DNA of 64,000 nt from Pandoraea sputorum (GCF_000814845.2 NZ_CP010431.2:4464001-4528000); one strand, 5' to 3'; positions 19,951 to 28,912 are shown, numbered from the stretch's first letter. The notes: generated by a model from the sequence alone, not told the origin. Numbers and translations: made by a program.

Positions 19951-20786
19951 CTGGCGTGTCCTTACCTTGTTAAAAATGGATCGCCACTTAAAATAGCACG
20001 AGTTTTAATAATTTGAAAACCGCATTTCCATCAAATGAGTCTGTGCGCGCAGAAATTGCATTGAATTGTCCGAGGGACACTTCAGAAAATGCACAGAATC
20101 GGGGCATATATCCGGGATTTCCGTCACAGTCCTTCGCCCCATAATCCCTCCGAAAACAAGTTGGGGTCACCGTCAATTCCCTCGGAATATGAGATGAATC
20201 CTCTGACCAGTGATGAGGACTCCACACAGCACTATTGGTTCACGCTTCATGCTGCAAGGGTTAGAAAGCTTTCCCCGCGCATCCCCTCGACTCACCCGGC
20301 GTATCGCGTTTTCACATAAATCGACGCATCGAAATATACGATCACAAATATTTAAGCGCAATCCGATCATTCTGTTATCCGAAGCACTGTAATCATTCGG
20401 ACAATTCTCAACCGGCTGCCGCAATTTACGGATAAGTTGAGTTGAGGATTTAGCAAAATACGTCCACTCATTGGCCGCACTTCAGGCGAAGAGCGTCCAC
20501 AAGTCGGCATAGGGATAAATTGCGACGTGAGGCAAACTGTCATTTTTTTGTTGACGTATACGTCAAACCCATACGGGAATCTGATTTCACGAATCCGGGA
20601 AGTTTTCGTAAGATAAGCTAATTCGACAGCATCCCGATGCCCGCCAAAGCCAGTTCTGTCGGGCCAGTCGGACGAAATGCCATAACCCCAACGGTCAAAT
20701 TAAGCTTTTGCTGATTAACCGAAATCGCCAATTCCCGAATTGAATTGGCGTCGACTTCCTACGGATTGGGACGCATGAAGGAACGC
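19951..20786. promoter_or_regulatory. AT-richer intergenic region with a 16-bp palindrome
   Basis: These 836 bp lie between the H-NS-like gene and the GNAT gene. Composition is visibly more AT-rich than the flanks. No ORF has family resemblance; the short ones seen are not credible. A perfect palindrome TTGACGTATACGTCAA occupies 20551-20566, directly after a T7 run. The H-NS promoter should lie within the first 150 bp. I see no recognisable RNA gene. Confidence 0.45.
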
Positions 20787-21413
20787 ATGACGACATCGAC
20801 GACGACCTCGGATTCACGCTCGCCTTTCGACACCGAGGCAACCACGATCACGACCGGCCGCACGATTCTGCGCCAGTGGCGCACCAGCGACCTGCCGCTG
20901 TTCGCCGCGCTCAACGCCGATCGGGAAGTCATGCGGCACTTTCCGACGACACTCGATCGAGCACAGAGCGACGCAGTCGCGCTCCGGCTGGCACAGCATC
21001 TGGACACCCACGGCTATGGCCCTTGGGCGCTGGAGATCCCTGGCGTCACGCCTTTCGCCGGATTCGTCGGGCTGATGCGCGTCGGGTTCGACGCGCCCTT
21101 CGTCCCGGCCGTCGAAATCGGCTGGCGGCTCGCCCGTGCCTGGTGGTCGGAGGGATATGCGACGGAAGCGGCCAACGCCGCAGCCCACTATGCCTTCGAG
21201 ACGCTGGGCATGGACGACCTCGTCTCCTTCACGGTGCCGGGCAACATTCGCTCACGCGCCGTGATGCAACGTATCGGCATGCGCCACTGCCCCGACGAAG
21301 ACTTTCTGCACCCGCTGATCCCGCCCGGCCACCGGCTGCGCCGCCACGTGCTTTACCGGCTGGACGCCGCCGATTGGCGGCAAACAAGGGATGAACGTCG
21401 CTTGCGAGATTGA
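20787..21413 (+). CDS. GNAT-family N-acetyltransferase (RimJ/RimL-like)
   Basis: The protein has 208 residues with the Acetyltransf_3 layout. The opening TTGRTILRQWRTSDLPLFAA is followed by FAGFVGLMRVGF, the EIGWRLARAWWSEGYATEAA block that contributes to acetyl-CoA binding, and VPGNIRSRAVMQRIGM. It probably acetylates an amino group of a protein N terminus or small molecule; the substrate is unknown. ATG 20787 is preceded by AAGGAA at good spacing. ATG 20775 and a TTG at 20745 are alternative in-frame starts. The MFS exporter follows 57 bp downstream in the same direction. Confidence 0.82.
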   Translation: MTTSTTTSDSRSPFDTEATTITTGRTILRQWRTSDLPLFAALNADREVMRHFPTTLDRAQSDAVALRLAQHLDTHGYGPWALEIPGVTPFAGFVGLMRVGFDAPFVPAVEIGWRLARAWWSEGYATEAANAAAHYAFETLGMDDLVSFTVPGNIRSRAVMQRIGMRHCPDEDFLHPLIPPGHRLRRHVLYRLDAADWRQTRDERRLRD

Positions 21414-21470
21414 AGCAAACGCTTAAATCGTGGGAGAATCCGACTCTTTGCGCCAGCCGTTCCCCCCATC

Positions 21471-22853
21471 GTGTCGCGCGCCGTCATTATCCCGCTCATC
21501 ATCGCCTGCGCTTTGTTCATGGAGAACATCGACGCCACGGTGATTACCACTTCGCTGCCAGCCATGGCGCGCGACCTCCATCAGGATCCGATTTCACTGA
21601 AGATGGCGCTCACGGCATACGTGGTCGGCCTGGGCATCTTCATTCCGATCTGCGGATGGGTCTCCGACCGCTTCGGCGCGCGTAATGTGTTCCGCACCGC
21701 CATCGGCATCTTCATGGCCGGTTCGATTCTCTGCGCGGTGTCGTTTTCGCTGCCGACGTTCGTCTTCGCCCGCTTCCTGCAAGGCGTGGGTGGCGCGATG
21801 ATGGTGCCGGTCGGTCGGCTCGTGATCTTCCGGGCGGTGCCCAAGCACGATCTGGTGAAAGCCATCGGGTATCTGACCATGCCCGCCCTGCTCGGCCCGG
21901 TCATCGGGCCGCCGCTCGGGGGCGCCATCACCGCCTATCTGCACTGGCGCTGGATCTTCTTCGTCAATATTCCGGTGAGTCTGCTCGGCATCTATCTCGC
22001 GGGGAAGTACATCGATAACGAGCGTGGTGGCGATGCAGGTCCTCTGGACGCGATCGGCTTTATCCTCTCGGCGCTCGGCAGCGGTCTGCTGATGCTGGGG
22101 TTGGCAATGATCGGCGAGCATCAGGTCAGCGACACGGTCGTGATCGCCATGTGTGTGCTGGGCGGCGTATTCGTCTACGCATACTGGCGACACGCTAATC
22201 GTGTCGAAACACCGCTGCTGGACTTCCGTCTGATGCGCATTCCCACGTTCCATGCGAGCGTGGTCGGCGGTTCGCTCTTTCGCATCGGCCTGGGGGCGGT
22301 GCCCTTCCTGTTGCCGCTGGCGTTGCAGGAAGGTCTGCACATGGACCCGTTCGAGTCCGGCATGATCACCTGCGCCTCGGCGTTCGGCGCGATTTTCATG
22401 AAGGCGATTGCCCAGCGGGTGCTGGCGCGATTCGGCTTCCGTCAGGTGCTTATCGTGAACGCCGCGCTGGCCGGGCTGGCGCTCGCCTCATACGGCCTCT
22501 TCACGCACAACACGCCAGTCATCGTCATGCTCGGCGTCGTGGCGTTCGGCGGCTTCTTCCCCTCGCTGCAATTCACCTGCCTGAACTCCATCGTCTACGC
22601 CGACATCGCGAGCGAGGATGCGAGTCGCGCCACCAGTCTCGCCAGCGTCGTTCAGCAACTGTCGCTGGGGCTTGGGGTGACGATTTCCGGGATGGTGCTT
22701 CAGGCGAGCAGCCGACTGGCCGGCCACACCGAACTGGTGGCCAGCGACTTCCTCCCGGCCTTCCTCGTGATCGGCCTGTTTTCGTGGCTATCCATTCCCG
22801 TCACGCGGCAACTGCCGGCAGACGCCGGGACGGAACTCGCACGCAAGCACTGA
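21471..22853 (+). CDS. MFS multidrug transporter, DHA2/EmrB-like
   Basis: The protein has 460 residues. TM1 carries the family start ALFMENIDATVITTSLPAMA, followed by the loop 2-3 motif GWVSDRFGARNVFR and the motif C-like stretch LLGPVIGPPLGGAI in TM5. Hydropathy and length agree with 14 TM segments (DHA2 drug:H+ antiporters). It is an inner-membrane exporter of unknown substrate. The start is GTG at 21471 with no clear Shine-Dalgarno; the next in-frame ATG falls inside TM1. It is convergent with the YeeE pair and may be co-transcribed with the GNAT gene. Confidence 0.88.
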   Translation: MSRAVIIPLIIACALFMENIDATVITTSLPAMARDLHQDPISLKMALTAYVVGLGIFIPICGWVSDRFGARNVFRTAIGIFMAGSILCAVSFSLPTFVFARFLQGVGGAMMVPVGRLVIFRAVPKHDLVKAIGYLTMPALLGPVIGPPLGGAITAYLHWRWIFFVNIPVSLLGIYLAGKYIDNERGGDAGPLDAIGFILSALGSGLLMLGLAMIGEHQVSDTVVIAMCVLGGVFVYAYWRHANRVETPLLDFRLMRIPTFHASVVGGSLFRIGLGAVPFLLPLALQEGLHMDPFESGMITCASAFGAIFMKAIAQRVLARFGFRQVLIVNAALAGLALASYGLFTHNTPVIVMLGVVAFGGFFPSLQFTCLNSIVYADIASEDASRATSLASVVQQLSLGLGVTISGMVLQASSRLAGHTELVASDFLPAFLVIGLFSWLSIPVTRQLPADAGTELARKH

Positions 22854-22865
22854 ACGCGGGGGACG

Positions 22866-23315
22866 TTACTTCGCAGCTTTCTCGCTGGCAGAAGCGGCCG
22901 AATGGCCTGACGTGACCACGGCATGCACCGCCATGCCGACGACCATCGCCACGACAAACACCAGTGCCTTGCCCGATCCCGCGCCAAGCAGCACGAGCGC
23001 GGGACCGGGACAAATCCCGGCAATCCCCCAGCCGACGCCGAACAGCAACGCGCCCCCCACCAGCCGCTTGTCGAGCCCCTTCAAGGCAGGCCAGACGCGA
23101 GGCTCGCCGGTCCACGCCAGCGCCTGGGAGTGCGCAAGCCGAAACCCCACGAGCCCCACCGCGACCGCGCCGCCCATCACGAAGGCGAGCGACGGGTCCC
23201 ACTTGCCTGCGATGTCCAGAAACCCGAGCACCTTCGCGGGATTCGCCATGCCCGCGAGGATCAGTCCCACCCCGAACACCAGTCCGCCGATGAGGGCAAA
23301 GAGAATCTTCTTCAT
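22866..23315 (-). CDS. YeeE/YedE half-transporter (DUF6691-like), second subunit
   Basis: The protein has 149 residues and four to five hydrophobic segments. It starts [20 protein letters not shown] and contains the Cys-bearing block [19 protein letters not shown], the equivalent of one half of the thiosulfate transporter YeeE/TsuA. ATG 23313-23315 overlaps the upstream stop (ATGA) and is preceded by GGAGGT. Together with the preceding gene it would form a split sulfur-compound permease. It sits in an operon with a BigR-like repressor, which supports a role in moving reduced sulfur. Confidence 0.82.
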   Translation of the reverse strand: MKKILFALIGGLVFGVGLILAGMANPAKVLGFLDIAGKWDPSLAFVMGGAVAVGLVGFRLAHSQALAWTGEPRVWPALKGLDKRLVGGALLFGVGWGIAGICPGPALVLLGAGSGKALVFVVAMVVGMAVHAVVTSGHSAASASEKAAK

Positions 23316-23758
23316 GCGGCACCTCCGATGTGAAGCACATGACGCACGACGTACACCGTCAGGAATCCCGTCGCCATGAAGCACAGCGTTGCGACGAGCG
23401 AGCGCCACGACAGACGTGACAGCCCGCACACACCGTGTCCGCTGGTACAGCCCGAGCCGAGCCGGGTGCCGAAGCCGACCAGCAGCCCCGCAGCGACGAG
23501 CGTCGCCGCGCTCGCCTCCACCTGCACCTCGGGCACGATCGCCACGGCGCGGTACACCCATGGCGCAGCCATCAGGCCGACGATGAATGCGACGCGCCAG
23601 GCCACGTCGCCTGCACGCGGCCGCAACAACCCGCCTGCGATGCCGGAGATGCCAGCAATTCGTCCGGCAGACAACATCAGCCAGACGGCCGCAATGCCGA
23701 TCAGCACGCCTCCCGCGAGCGATGCCCACGGCGTGAAATGAAGGGAGTCGAGTGTCAT
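23312..23758 (-). CDS. YeeE/YedE-family half-transporter, first subunit
   Basis: The protein has 148 residues, mostly hydrophobic. The motif [20 protein letters not shown] (about 94-113) is the conserved Cys-containing pore signature of YeeE/YedE sulfur transporters, in which the Cys residues relay thiosulfate or sulfane sulfur. It is 22 bp downstream of the ArsR gene and overlaps the second half-transporter. Co-location with a BigR-like repressor and a metallo-hydrolase fits a sulfide or persulfide detoxification operon. Confidence 0.85.
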   Translation of the reverse strand: MTLDSLHFTPWASLAGGVLIGIAAVWLMLSAGRIAGISGIAGGLLRPRAGDVAWRVAFIVGLMAAPWVYRAVAIVPEVQVEASAATLVAAGLLVGFGTRLGSGCTSGHGVCGLSRLSWRSLVATLCFMATGFLTVYVVRHVLHIGGAA

Positions 23759-23780
23759 GAGGAGAGGCTCCGTCGTGGAA

Positions 23781-24134
23781 TCAGGATTTCGGACAGAACT
23801 GATCGTAGAGGCACGCCAGCACGGCCAGCACCGCGCCGTCGGCCACGGCGTAATAGATGCGCTTGCCGTCGCGCCGGGTCGTCACCAGTGCTTCGCTGCG
23901 TAGAACGGCGAGTTGCTGAGAGAGCGTTGGCTGCCGGATATCGAGCTGCGCTTCAAGTTCGCCCACCGATAACTCGCCCTGCGTGAGCTGACACAGGATG
24001 AGTAGACGGTCCTCGTTGGCGAGGGCTCGCAACAGTGCCGTCGCGTCGTGCGCCGCGGCACGCAGGCGCGCGAGATCGAGCGAAGCCGCCGGGGCGACAG
24101 GCGCAACAGGGGATAGCGCAGTGACTCGTGGCAT
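23781..24134 (-). CDS. ArsR-family repressor, BigR/SqrR-like persulfide sensor
   Basis: The protein has 117 residues with a winged HTH ([20 protein letters not shown], about 56-75). Two cysteines, C48 in [16 protein letters not shown] and C114 in the C-terminal DQFCPKS, sit where BigR and SqrR have the thiol pair that forms a polysulfide bridge to release DNA. A third Cys, C108, is also present. Metal-site residues of ArsR/SmtB are not evident. It is divergent from the metallo-hydrolase and upstream of the YeeE genes, exactly the context of known BigR regulons. Assignment is by motif and context. Confidence 0.85.
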   Translation of the reverse strand: MPRVTALSPVAPVAPAASLDLARLRAAAHDATALLRALANEDRLLILCQLTQGELSVGELEAQLDIRQPTLSQQLAVLRSEALVTTRRDGKRIYYAVADGAVLAVLACLYDQFCPKS

Positions 24135-24223
24135 GGCAGGATCGATGCAAATCAGGAAACCGGACCGCGACGAGATGCCGCGCCCATTCGAAAGATGTCA
24201 CGCGTAGCGCGTACACTTTACTG

Positions 24224-24248
24224 ATTTATAATATATGAATCGATAAAT
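24224..24248. promoter_or_regulatory. Candidate BigR-like operator
   Basis: ATTTAT (24224-24229) and ATAAAT (24243-24248) are inverted arms with a 13-bp spacer inside a distinctly AT-rich patch. The patch lies between the divergent repressor and metallo-hydrolase starts, and ArsR-family sites are typically AT-rich imperfect dyads. It could control both directions. Confidence 0.5.
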
Positions 24249-24265
24249 TTTTGCAGGAGCCGGTC

Positions 24266-25135
24266 ATGTCAGCCACGCCAGCACACATCGAAGCCTTTTT
24301 CGACACGGCCACCTCCACGGTGACTTACGTCGTGTTCGATGCGCCCGGTGGTCGCGCGGCGATCATCGACCCGGTGCTCGATTACGACCCGAAGGCGGGC
24401 CGCACGCACACCGGTTCGGCCGAGCGCGTGCTCGACTTCGTCGCCGCGCAGAAGCTGAGCGTCGACTGGATTCTGGAGACGCATGCGCACGCCGACCATC
24501 TGTCGTCGGCCCGCTGGCTCAAGGAACGCGTGGGCGGGCGTATTGCGATCGGTGCACACATCCGCGACGTGCAACACGTGTTCAAGAAGCTCTTCCATCT
24601 GGGCGCGGACGTGCCGCCCGACGGCTCGCAATTCGACCATCTTTTCGAAGATGGGGAGACGTTCGCCATCGGCACATTGCAGGCCGAGGCGATGTTCGTA
24701 CCGGGCCACACACCGGCGGACATGGCGTACCGGGTGGGCGATGCCGTCTTCGTGGGCGACACCCTGTTCATGCCCGACGTGGGCACCGCACGATGCGACT
24801 TCCCCGGCGGCAACGCGCACACGTTGTTCCGCTCGATCCGACGCTTGCTGACCCTCCCCGAATCGACACGTCTGTACATGTGTCACGACTATCCGCCCGC
24901 CGGGCGCACGGCGCATTGGCAGACGACCGTAGGCGAGCAGCGGCGCGCGAACATCCATGTGCATGACGGCATCGACGAGGACGCCTTCGTCGCCATGCGC
25001 GAAGCGCGCGACCGCACGCTCGACATGCCGACGCTGATCCTGCCCGCCGTGCAGGTCAACATCCGCGCAGGCGACATGCCCGCGCCGGAGGCGAACGGCA
25101 CGCGCTATCTGAAGATTCCGCTCAACGCGTTGTAA
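24266..25135 (+). CDS. MBL-fold metallo-hydrolase, Blh/ETHE1-like persulfide dioxygenase
   Basis: The protein has 289 residues. The metal motif is ILETHAHADHLSSA (H73, H75, D77, H78), with further ligands in FVPGHTPADMAYRVGD, VFVGDTLFMPDVGTARCDFP and YMCHDYPP. The FPGGNAHTLFRSIRRLL segment matches ETHE1/Blh persulfide dioxygenases, which oxidise glutathione persulfide to sulfite with a single Fe(II). There is no fused rhodanese domain. AGGAG six bases upstream supports ATG 24266 over the in-frame TTG at 24251. It is divergently paired with the BigR-like repressor and overlaps the convergent LysR gene by 14 bp. Confidence 0.87.
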   Translation: MSATPAHIEAFFDTATSTVTYVVFDAPGGRAAIIDPVLDYDPKAGRTHTGSAERVLDFVAAQKLSVDWILETHAHADHLSSARWLKERVGGRIAIGAHIRDVQHVFKKLFHLGADVPPDGSQFDHLFEDGETFAIGTLQAEAMFVPGHTPADMAYRVGDAVFVGDTLFMPDVGTARCDFPGGNAHTLFRSIRRLLTLPESTRLYMCHDYPPAGRTAHWQTTVGEQRRANIHVHDGIDEDAFVAMREARDRTLDMPTLILPAVQVNIRAGDMPAPEANGTRYLKIPLNAL

Positions 25136-26054
25136 CCGAAGTAGCTGACGGAGCCGAAGTCAGCGACGCAGACGTCGTCAGATGTTCGGCCAGTGCGTCG
25201 CGGGCCTGCGTCACCCACTCGGGCTCGCCACGCCGCGCCGGTAGCAGATGAAACTCGGCTTCCGGCAGCGGCGGCAAGCGCCGCCCCGGCATCAGCTTGT
25301 CGACGCGCGCGAGCGACGGCCCCGCCGCCGACGTATTCAGACACGCCACGCCCAACCCCGCACTCAACGCCAACTGCAACCCCGCCACGCCCGACGCCAC
25401 ATGCGCGATCGTGTACGGTACCTGCTGCTCGTCGAGCCATTGCGTCGTGAAGCGATGCAGCGCGCACGTGTCGGGCAGCACCAGCAGCGGTAGCGGCGCA
25501 TCCGCGTCCAGCACGAAATCCGAAGACGCCACCCAATCGAGCGACTCGCGGCCGAGCGCACGGGTGCCTGCGACGGCGTCGCGCCCCAGCGACTTGCCAA
25601 GAATGCGCATCGACAAGCCGATGTCGAAATCACCCGTGTCGTAACCGCTCTCGATCACGCCGCTCTTCAGAATCGTCACGTGGATGCGCAACGACGGATA
25701 CGCCACACCGAGATGCCGGAGCATGCGCGCCACATCGCCAGGACGAAAGTAGTCGGTGATCGCCAGCCGCAACTCTCCCGAGAGCGAGAAACCGCGCACG
25801 TCGTGCCAGGCACTTTCCGACTGCGCGAGCAGATGTCTCGCATGCCCGAGCAACCGCTCGCCGGCCGGCGTCGTGGCCACGCCCTGCTTGCCGCGCGTGA
25901 ACAACGTCACGCCGATACGCTCTTCGAGCTTGCGCATCTGTTCACTGACAGAGGATTGCGACAGAAACACGCGAGGGGCTGCGGCCGACAGACTGCCAGC
26001 CTCGGCAACGGCGACAAAGGTACGCAACTGATCGAAATCGAAACCGGGGGCCAT
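25122..26054 (-). CDS. LysR-family transcriptional regulator (LrhA-like)
   Basis: The protein has 310 residues. The N-terminal HTH FDFDQLRTFVAVAEAGSLSA continues with SQSSVSEQMRKLEERIGVTL, and the effector domain includes RLAITDYFRPGDVARMLRHL. ATG 26052-26054 has GGTGAG just upstream; an in-frame ATG at 26066 is the alternative. It is divergent from the tautomerase gene across 122 bp, which is the usual LysR target geometry. Its stop overlaps the end of the convergent metallo-hydrolase. The C-terminal tail is Ser/Thr-rich. The inducer is unknown. Confidence 0.87.
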   Translation of the reverse strand: MAPGFDFDQLRTFVAVAEAGSLSAAAPRVFLSQSSVSEQMRKLEERIGVTLFTRGKQGVATTPAGERLLGHARHLLAQSESAWHDVRGFSLSGELRLAITDYFRPGDVARMLRHLGVAYPSLRIHVTILKSGVIESGYDTGDFDIGLSMRILGKSLGRDAVAGTRALGRESLDWVASSDFVLDADAPLPLLVLPDTCALHRFTTQWLDEQQVPYTIAHVASGVAGLQLALSAGLGVACLNTSAAGPSLARVDKLMPGRRLPPLPEAEFHLLPARRGEPEWVTQARDALAEHLTTSASLTSAPSATSVTTR

Positions 26055-26176
26055 GATCTCACCCATTGAAGAAACCGATGGATAAAATCGTATATTCCCG
26101 CTTTTCCGATGTCAAACATCTCCCTAGACTGAAGTCGTTGTCACTGCACCGACTCTCACTCTCAAGGAGCTTCACC

Positions 26177-26578
26177 ATGCCGCACATCGTCCTGCAACTC
26201 TCCGGCACGCCCGACGACACGCTCTCGCGCAATGCTGTTCGCATCGTCTCGCAACTGACTGTCGACACCTTGCACAAGGCACCGGAAGTCATCGCCGTGA
26301 CCGTCGATTACATTCCGCACGAACGCTGGTTCATCGGCGGCGCACCGCTCTCGGAGCAAGGCAAGAACGCGTTCCATCTGGATATCAGCGTGACGGACGA
26401 AACGAATACGAAAGCCGAAAAGGCGCGGTTCATCGCACAGGTATTCGAATCGCTGTCCGGCCTGCTCGGCAACGTGCACGAATGCTCGTACATCCATGTG
26501 ATCGACGCGCGTGCTGCGGCGTATGGTTACGGCGGTCGCACGCAGGAGTACCGGCATCAGCGTGCGCCCTCACTGTAA
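26177..26578 (+). CDS. Tautomerase-family protein (4-oxalocrotonate tautomerase-like)
   Basis: The protein has 133 residues. The start MPHIVLQLSG leaves Pro as the N-terminal residue after Met removal, the catalytic base of the tautomerase superfamily. AGGAG eight bases upstream fixes ATG 26177, although the frame is open from 26066. At about 130 residues it matches the longer single-chain members rather than the 62-residue 4-OT. It probably catalyses keto-enol tautomerisation or a hydrolytic dehalogenase-like step; the substrate is unknown. Likely controlled by the divergent LysR regulator. Confidence 0.8.
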   Translation: MPHIVLQLSGTPDDTLSRNAVRIVSQLTVDTLHKAPEVIAVTVDYIPHERWFIGGAPLSEQGKNAFHLDISVTDETNTKAEKARFIAQVFESLSGLLGNVHECSYIHVIDARAAAYGYGGRTQEYRHQRAPSL

Positions 26579-26754
26579 GGTGGATGTGCGCAAAGCCGAC
26601 CGACGGTCAATGCCACCGAAGCTAATGTTCACGCGGCTTCTCGCGGGACGAAACGAAACAATTTCAACATTTTCTTACGACTATTAGCTTCGTAACCGAC
26701 GCGCCCCCTCGTACGATGAAGGTGTACCAAGACATCGCTTGCAAGGGGGCGAAA

Positions 26755-27153
26755 ATGAAAAAACTGACGTTGACCATCGCGCTCGTTACTGCCACGCTCG
26801 GCGGCTTTGCCGTAGCACCGGCTCACGCTCAGGTGGGCGTGTCCATTAGCATCGGCGCGCCGCCGCCGCCGCGTTATGAACCGGTCCCGCCGCCGCGTGC
26901 GGGTTACGTCTGGGCCCCGGGCTTCTGGGACTGGGACGGCCATCGTCACGACTGGCGCGCCGGTCACTGGGAACGTGCGCGCCCGGGGTATGCCTACCGT
27001 GCACCGGCCTGGCATCAGGGTCCGCGTGGCTGGGAGTTGAACCGTGGCGGATGGGATCATGGTGGCGGCCCGAACCGACATGACGATCGTGGCCACGGCG
27101 GTCATGGCGACCATGGCGATCACGACCACGACCATGACCGCTATCACGGGTAA
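26755..27153 (+). CDS. YXWGXW-repeat exported protein with His-rich tail
   Basis: The protein has 132 residues. A signal peptide (MKKLTLTIALVTATLGGFAV, cleavage after AHA) is followed by PPPPRYEPVPPP. Repeated aromatic motifs follow (GYVWAPGFWDWDG, HDWRAGHWERARPGY, RAPAWHQGPRGW), as in the YXWGXW family common in Burkholderiaceae. The last 35 residues are Gly/His/Asp-rich, ending DHDHDHDRYHG, and could chelate metal. GGGGGC before ATG 26755 supports this start over 26716. It is monocistronic with its own terminator; function in the periplasm is unknown. Confidence 0.82.
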   Translation: MKKLTLTIALVTATLGGFAVAPAHAQVGVSISIGAPPPPRYEPVPPPRAGYVWAPGFWDWDGHRHDWRAGHWERARPGYAYRAPAWHQGPRGWELNRGGWDHGGGPNRHDDRGHGGHGDHGDHDHDHDRYHG

Positions 27154-27180
27154 TCGTTTCTGATTCAAGACGTGGTATCG

Positions 27181-27212
27181 AAACGCCGGCGCTTATCAGC
27201 GCCGGCGTTTTG
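27181..27212 (+). terminator. Intrinsic terminator after the YXWGXW gene
   Basis: AAACGCCGGCGC (27181-27192) and GCGCCGGCGTTT (27199-27210) form a perfect 12-bp stem with the 6-nt loop TTATCA, ending in a short T-run. Confidence 0.8.
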
Positions 27213-27315
27213 CTAAGGAAAATCGGTTGGTTGGGCACGAGCGCTCGCGCCGTTATCGTAGACATCCGCTCGCTGCTATCCGCAACGATCTACGAAAATC
27301 GGAGCCCAACAGGCC

Positions 27316-28161
27316 ATGCAAAACAATATTCGCCAGCCACGCACACGTCTTGCCGTTTCCTCAATTGCTGCGGCAATCATGTCCATCGCAGCCCTCGTGC
27401 CGCTCGCCGCACACGCCGACAAGCTCGACGACATCAAGAAGGCGGGTGTGCTGCGCGTCGCGACCTTCGACAGCAATCCGCCGTTCGGCTACGTCGACGC
27501 GAAGTCGCACAAGATTGTCGGCCTCGATGTCGATTACGCGAAGGCACTGGCCGACAAGCTCGGCGTGAAGCTCGAACTGCAACCGACGAACCCTGCCAAC
27601 CGAATTCCGTTCCTCACGTCCAAGAAGGTCGATCTCGTACTGGCCAACTTCACGATCACGGACGAGCGCGCCAAGCAAGTCGACTTCAGCATTCCCTATT
27701 TCTCCTCGGGCCAGCAGTTCCTCGCGAAGAAGGGCACGTTGTCGTCGCCGGATCAGTTGAGTGCGCTGCGCATCGGTGCAGACAAGGGCACGACGAACGA
27801 AATCACGCTTCGTGAGAAATTCCCGAAAGCGACCATCGTCGCGTTCGACGACACTCCGTTCGCTTTCGCAGCGCTGCGTACGGGCACCGTGCAAGCCATC
27901 ACGCAGGACGGGCCGAAGCTCGTCGGCCTGCTCGCCAATGTGCCGGACAAGCAGAACTACGAGATTCCTGCCTTCACGATTTCGAACGACTACATGGGGG
28001 TGGGCGTACCCAAGGGTGAGGCGCGGCTGACGGCGTTCGTGAACGACACGCTGCGCGATCTGGAAAAGGACGGCACCGCCGCCAACATCTACGACCGCTG
28101 GTTCGGTCCGAAGTCGGCCCAGCCGTTGCCGCGTCTGTTCAAGATCGGCGACAAGGCGTGA
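27316..28161 (+). CDS. Polar amino-acid ABC transporter substrate-binding protein
   Basis: The protein has 281 residues. The signal peptide covers about 1-34 (cleavage after AAHA). The mature protein opens DKLDDIKKAGVLRVATFDSN, followed by PPFGYVDAKSHKIVGLDVDY and VDLVLANFTITDERAKQVDF, the usual SBP_bac_3 blocks. It binds an amino acid or related compound in the periplasm and delivers it to the two permeases downstream. Its stop overlaps the next gene's GTG start. The ligand cannot be assigned from sequence. Confidence 0.9.
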   Translation: MQNNIRQPRTRLAVSSIAAAIMSIAALVPLAAHADKLDDIKKAGVLRVATFDSNPPFGYVDAKSHKIVGLDVDYAKALADKLGVKLELQPTNPANRIPFLTSKKVDLVLANFTITDERAKQVDFSIPYFSSGQQFLAKKGTLSSPDQLSALRIGADKGTTNEITLREKFPKATIVAFDDTPFAFAALRTGTVQAITQDGPKLVGLLANVPDKQNYEIPAFTISNDYMGVGVPKGEARLTAFVNDTLRDLEKDGTAANIYDRWFGPKSAQPLPRLFKIGDKA

Positions 28162-28880
28162 CGGACTGGCTCGCTCCCAAGTATCTCGACTGGCTGTTCA
28201 CGGGCTTCGGCGTCACCGTCGCACTGGCTGTCGCGGCCAGCGCGACGGCGACGCTGCTCGGCTTCGCGCTGGCCGTGGCGCGCAACTCGCACAGCGCGTT
28301 GTTCGCCCGCCCTGCGACCGCGTACGTTGCGCTCATGCGCAACACGCCGCTGCTCGTCCAGCTCTTCTTCTGGTACTTCGGCGTCGCCGCGTTGCTGCCT
28401 GCGAGCGCCGTGCAATGGCTCTCGCAGGCGCATGTCTGGCATGTTGTGGTGTTCGACATTCGCTGGCCCACGCTGGAGACGCTCGCCGGTTTCATCGGCC
28501 TCACGCTTTACACAACGGCGTTCATCGGCGAAGAGATTCGCGCGGGCCTGCGAGGGGTGCCTGCCGGACAAACGCACGCGGGCGCTGCGCTAGGCCTGAG
28601 CCGCTTCGCGATCTTCCGTCATGTCGTGCTGCCGCAGGCGGTGCGCATCGCGATGCCACCATTGTTCGGGCAATACATGAACGTGGTGAAGAACTCTTCG
28701 CTGACGATGGCGATCGGCCTCGCGGAACTCTCATATGCCTCGCGTCAGGTCGAGACCGAAACGTTCAAGACGTTTCAGGCGTTCGGCATTGCCACGCTGC
28801 TTTATGTCGGCGCGATTGCACTGATCGAAGCCGTCAGCATGGCCACGACGCATCGTCACGCCGCGGCCCCTTCACGCTGA
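28158..28880 (+). CDS. Polar amino-acid ABC transporter permease 1 (HisQM type)
   Basis: The protein has 240 residues. It shows the PAAT permease signatures YVALMRNTPLLVQLFFWYFG and the EAA loop EEIRAGLRGVPAGQTHAGAA followed by LGLSRFAIFRHVVLPQAVRI. About five TM segments are expected. The GTG start at 28158 overlaps the stop of the binding-protein gene, which implies coupled translation. The stop codon lies in the first unit of a 9-bp tandem repeat. Confidence 0.88.
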   Translation: MTDWLAPKYLDWLFTGFGVTVALAVAASATATLLGFALAVARNSHSALFARPATAYVALMRNTPLLVQLFFWYFGVAALLPASAVQWLSQAHVWHVVVFDIRWPTLETLAGFIGLTLYTTAFIGEEIRAGLRGVPAGQTHAGAALGLSRFAIFRHVVLPQAVRIAMPPLFGQYMNVVKNSSLTMAIGLAELSYASRQVETETFKTFQAFGIATLLYVGAIALIEAVSMATTHRHAAAPSR

Positions 28881-28912
28881 GTTAGCTGAGTTAGCTGAGT
28901 CAACTGAGTTAG
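28877..28912 (+). repeat. Four tandem 9-bp repeats
   Basis: CTGAGTTAG units occupy 28877-28885, 28886-28894 and 28904-28912, with the variant CTGAGTCAA at 28895-28903. They begin at the permease 1 stop codon and lie 48 bp before permease 2. Because the unit is a multiple of three, copy-number change would not shift any frame. Confidence 0.85.

Noticed and set aside
20089..20319. Short ORFs in the H-NS-side intergenic region
   Set aside because: No ribosome site and atypical codon use; better treated as non-coding.
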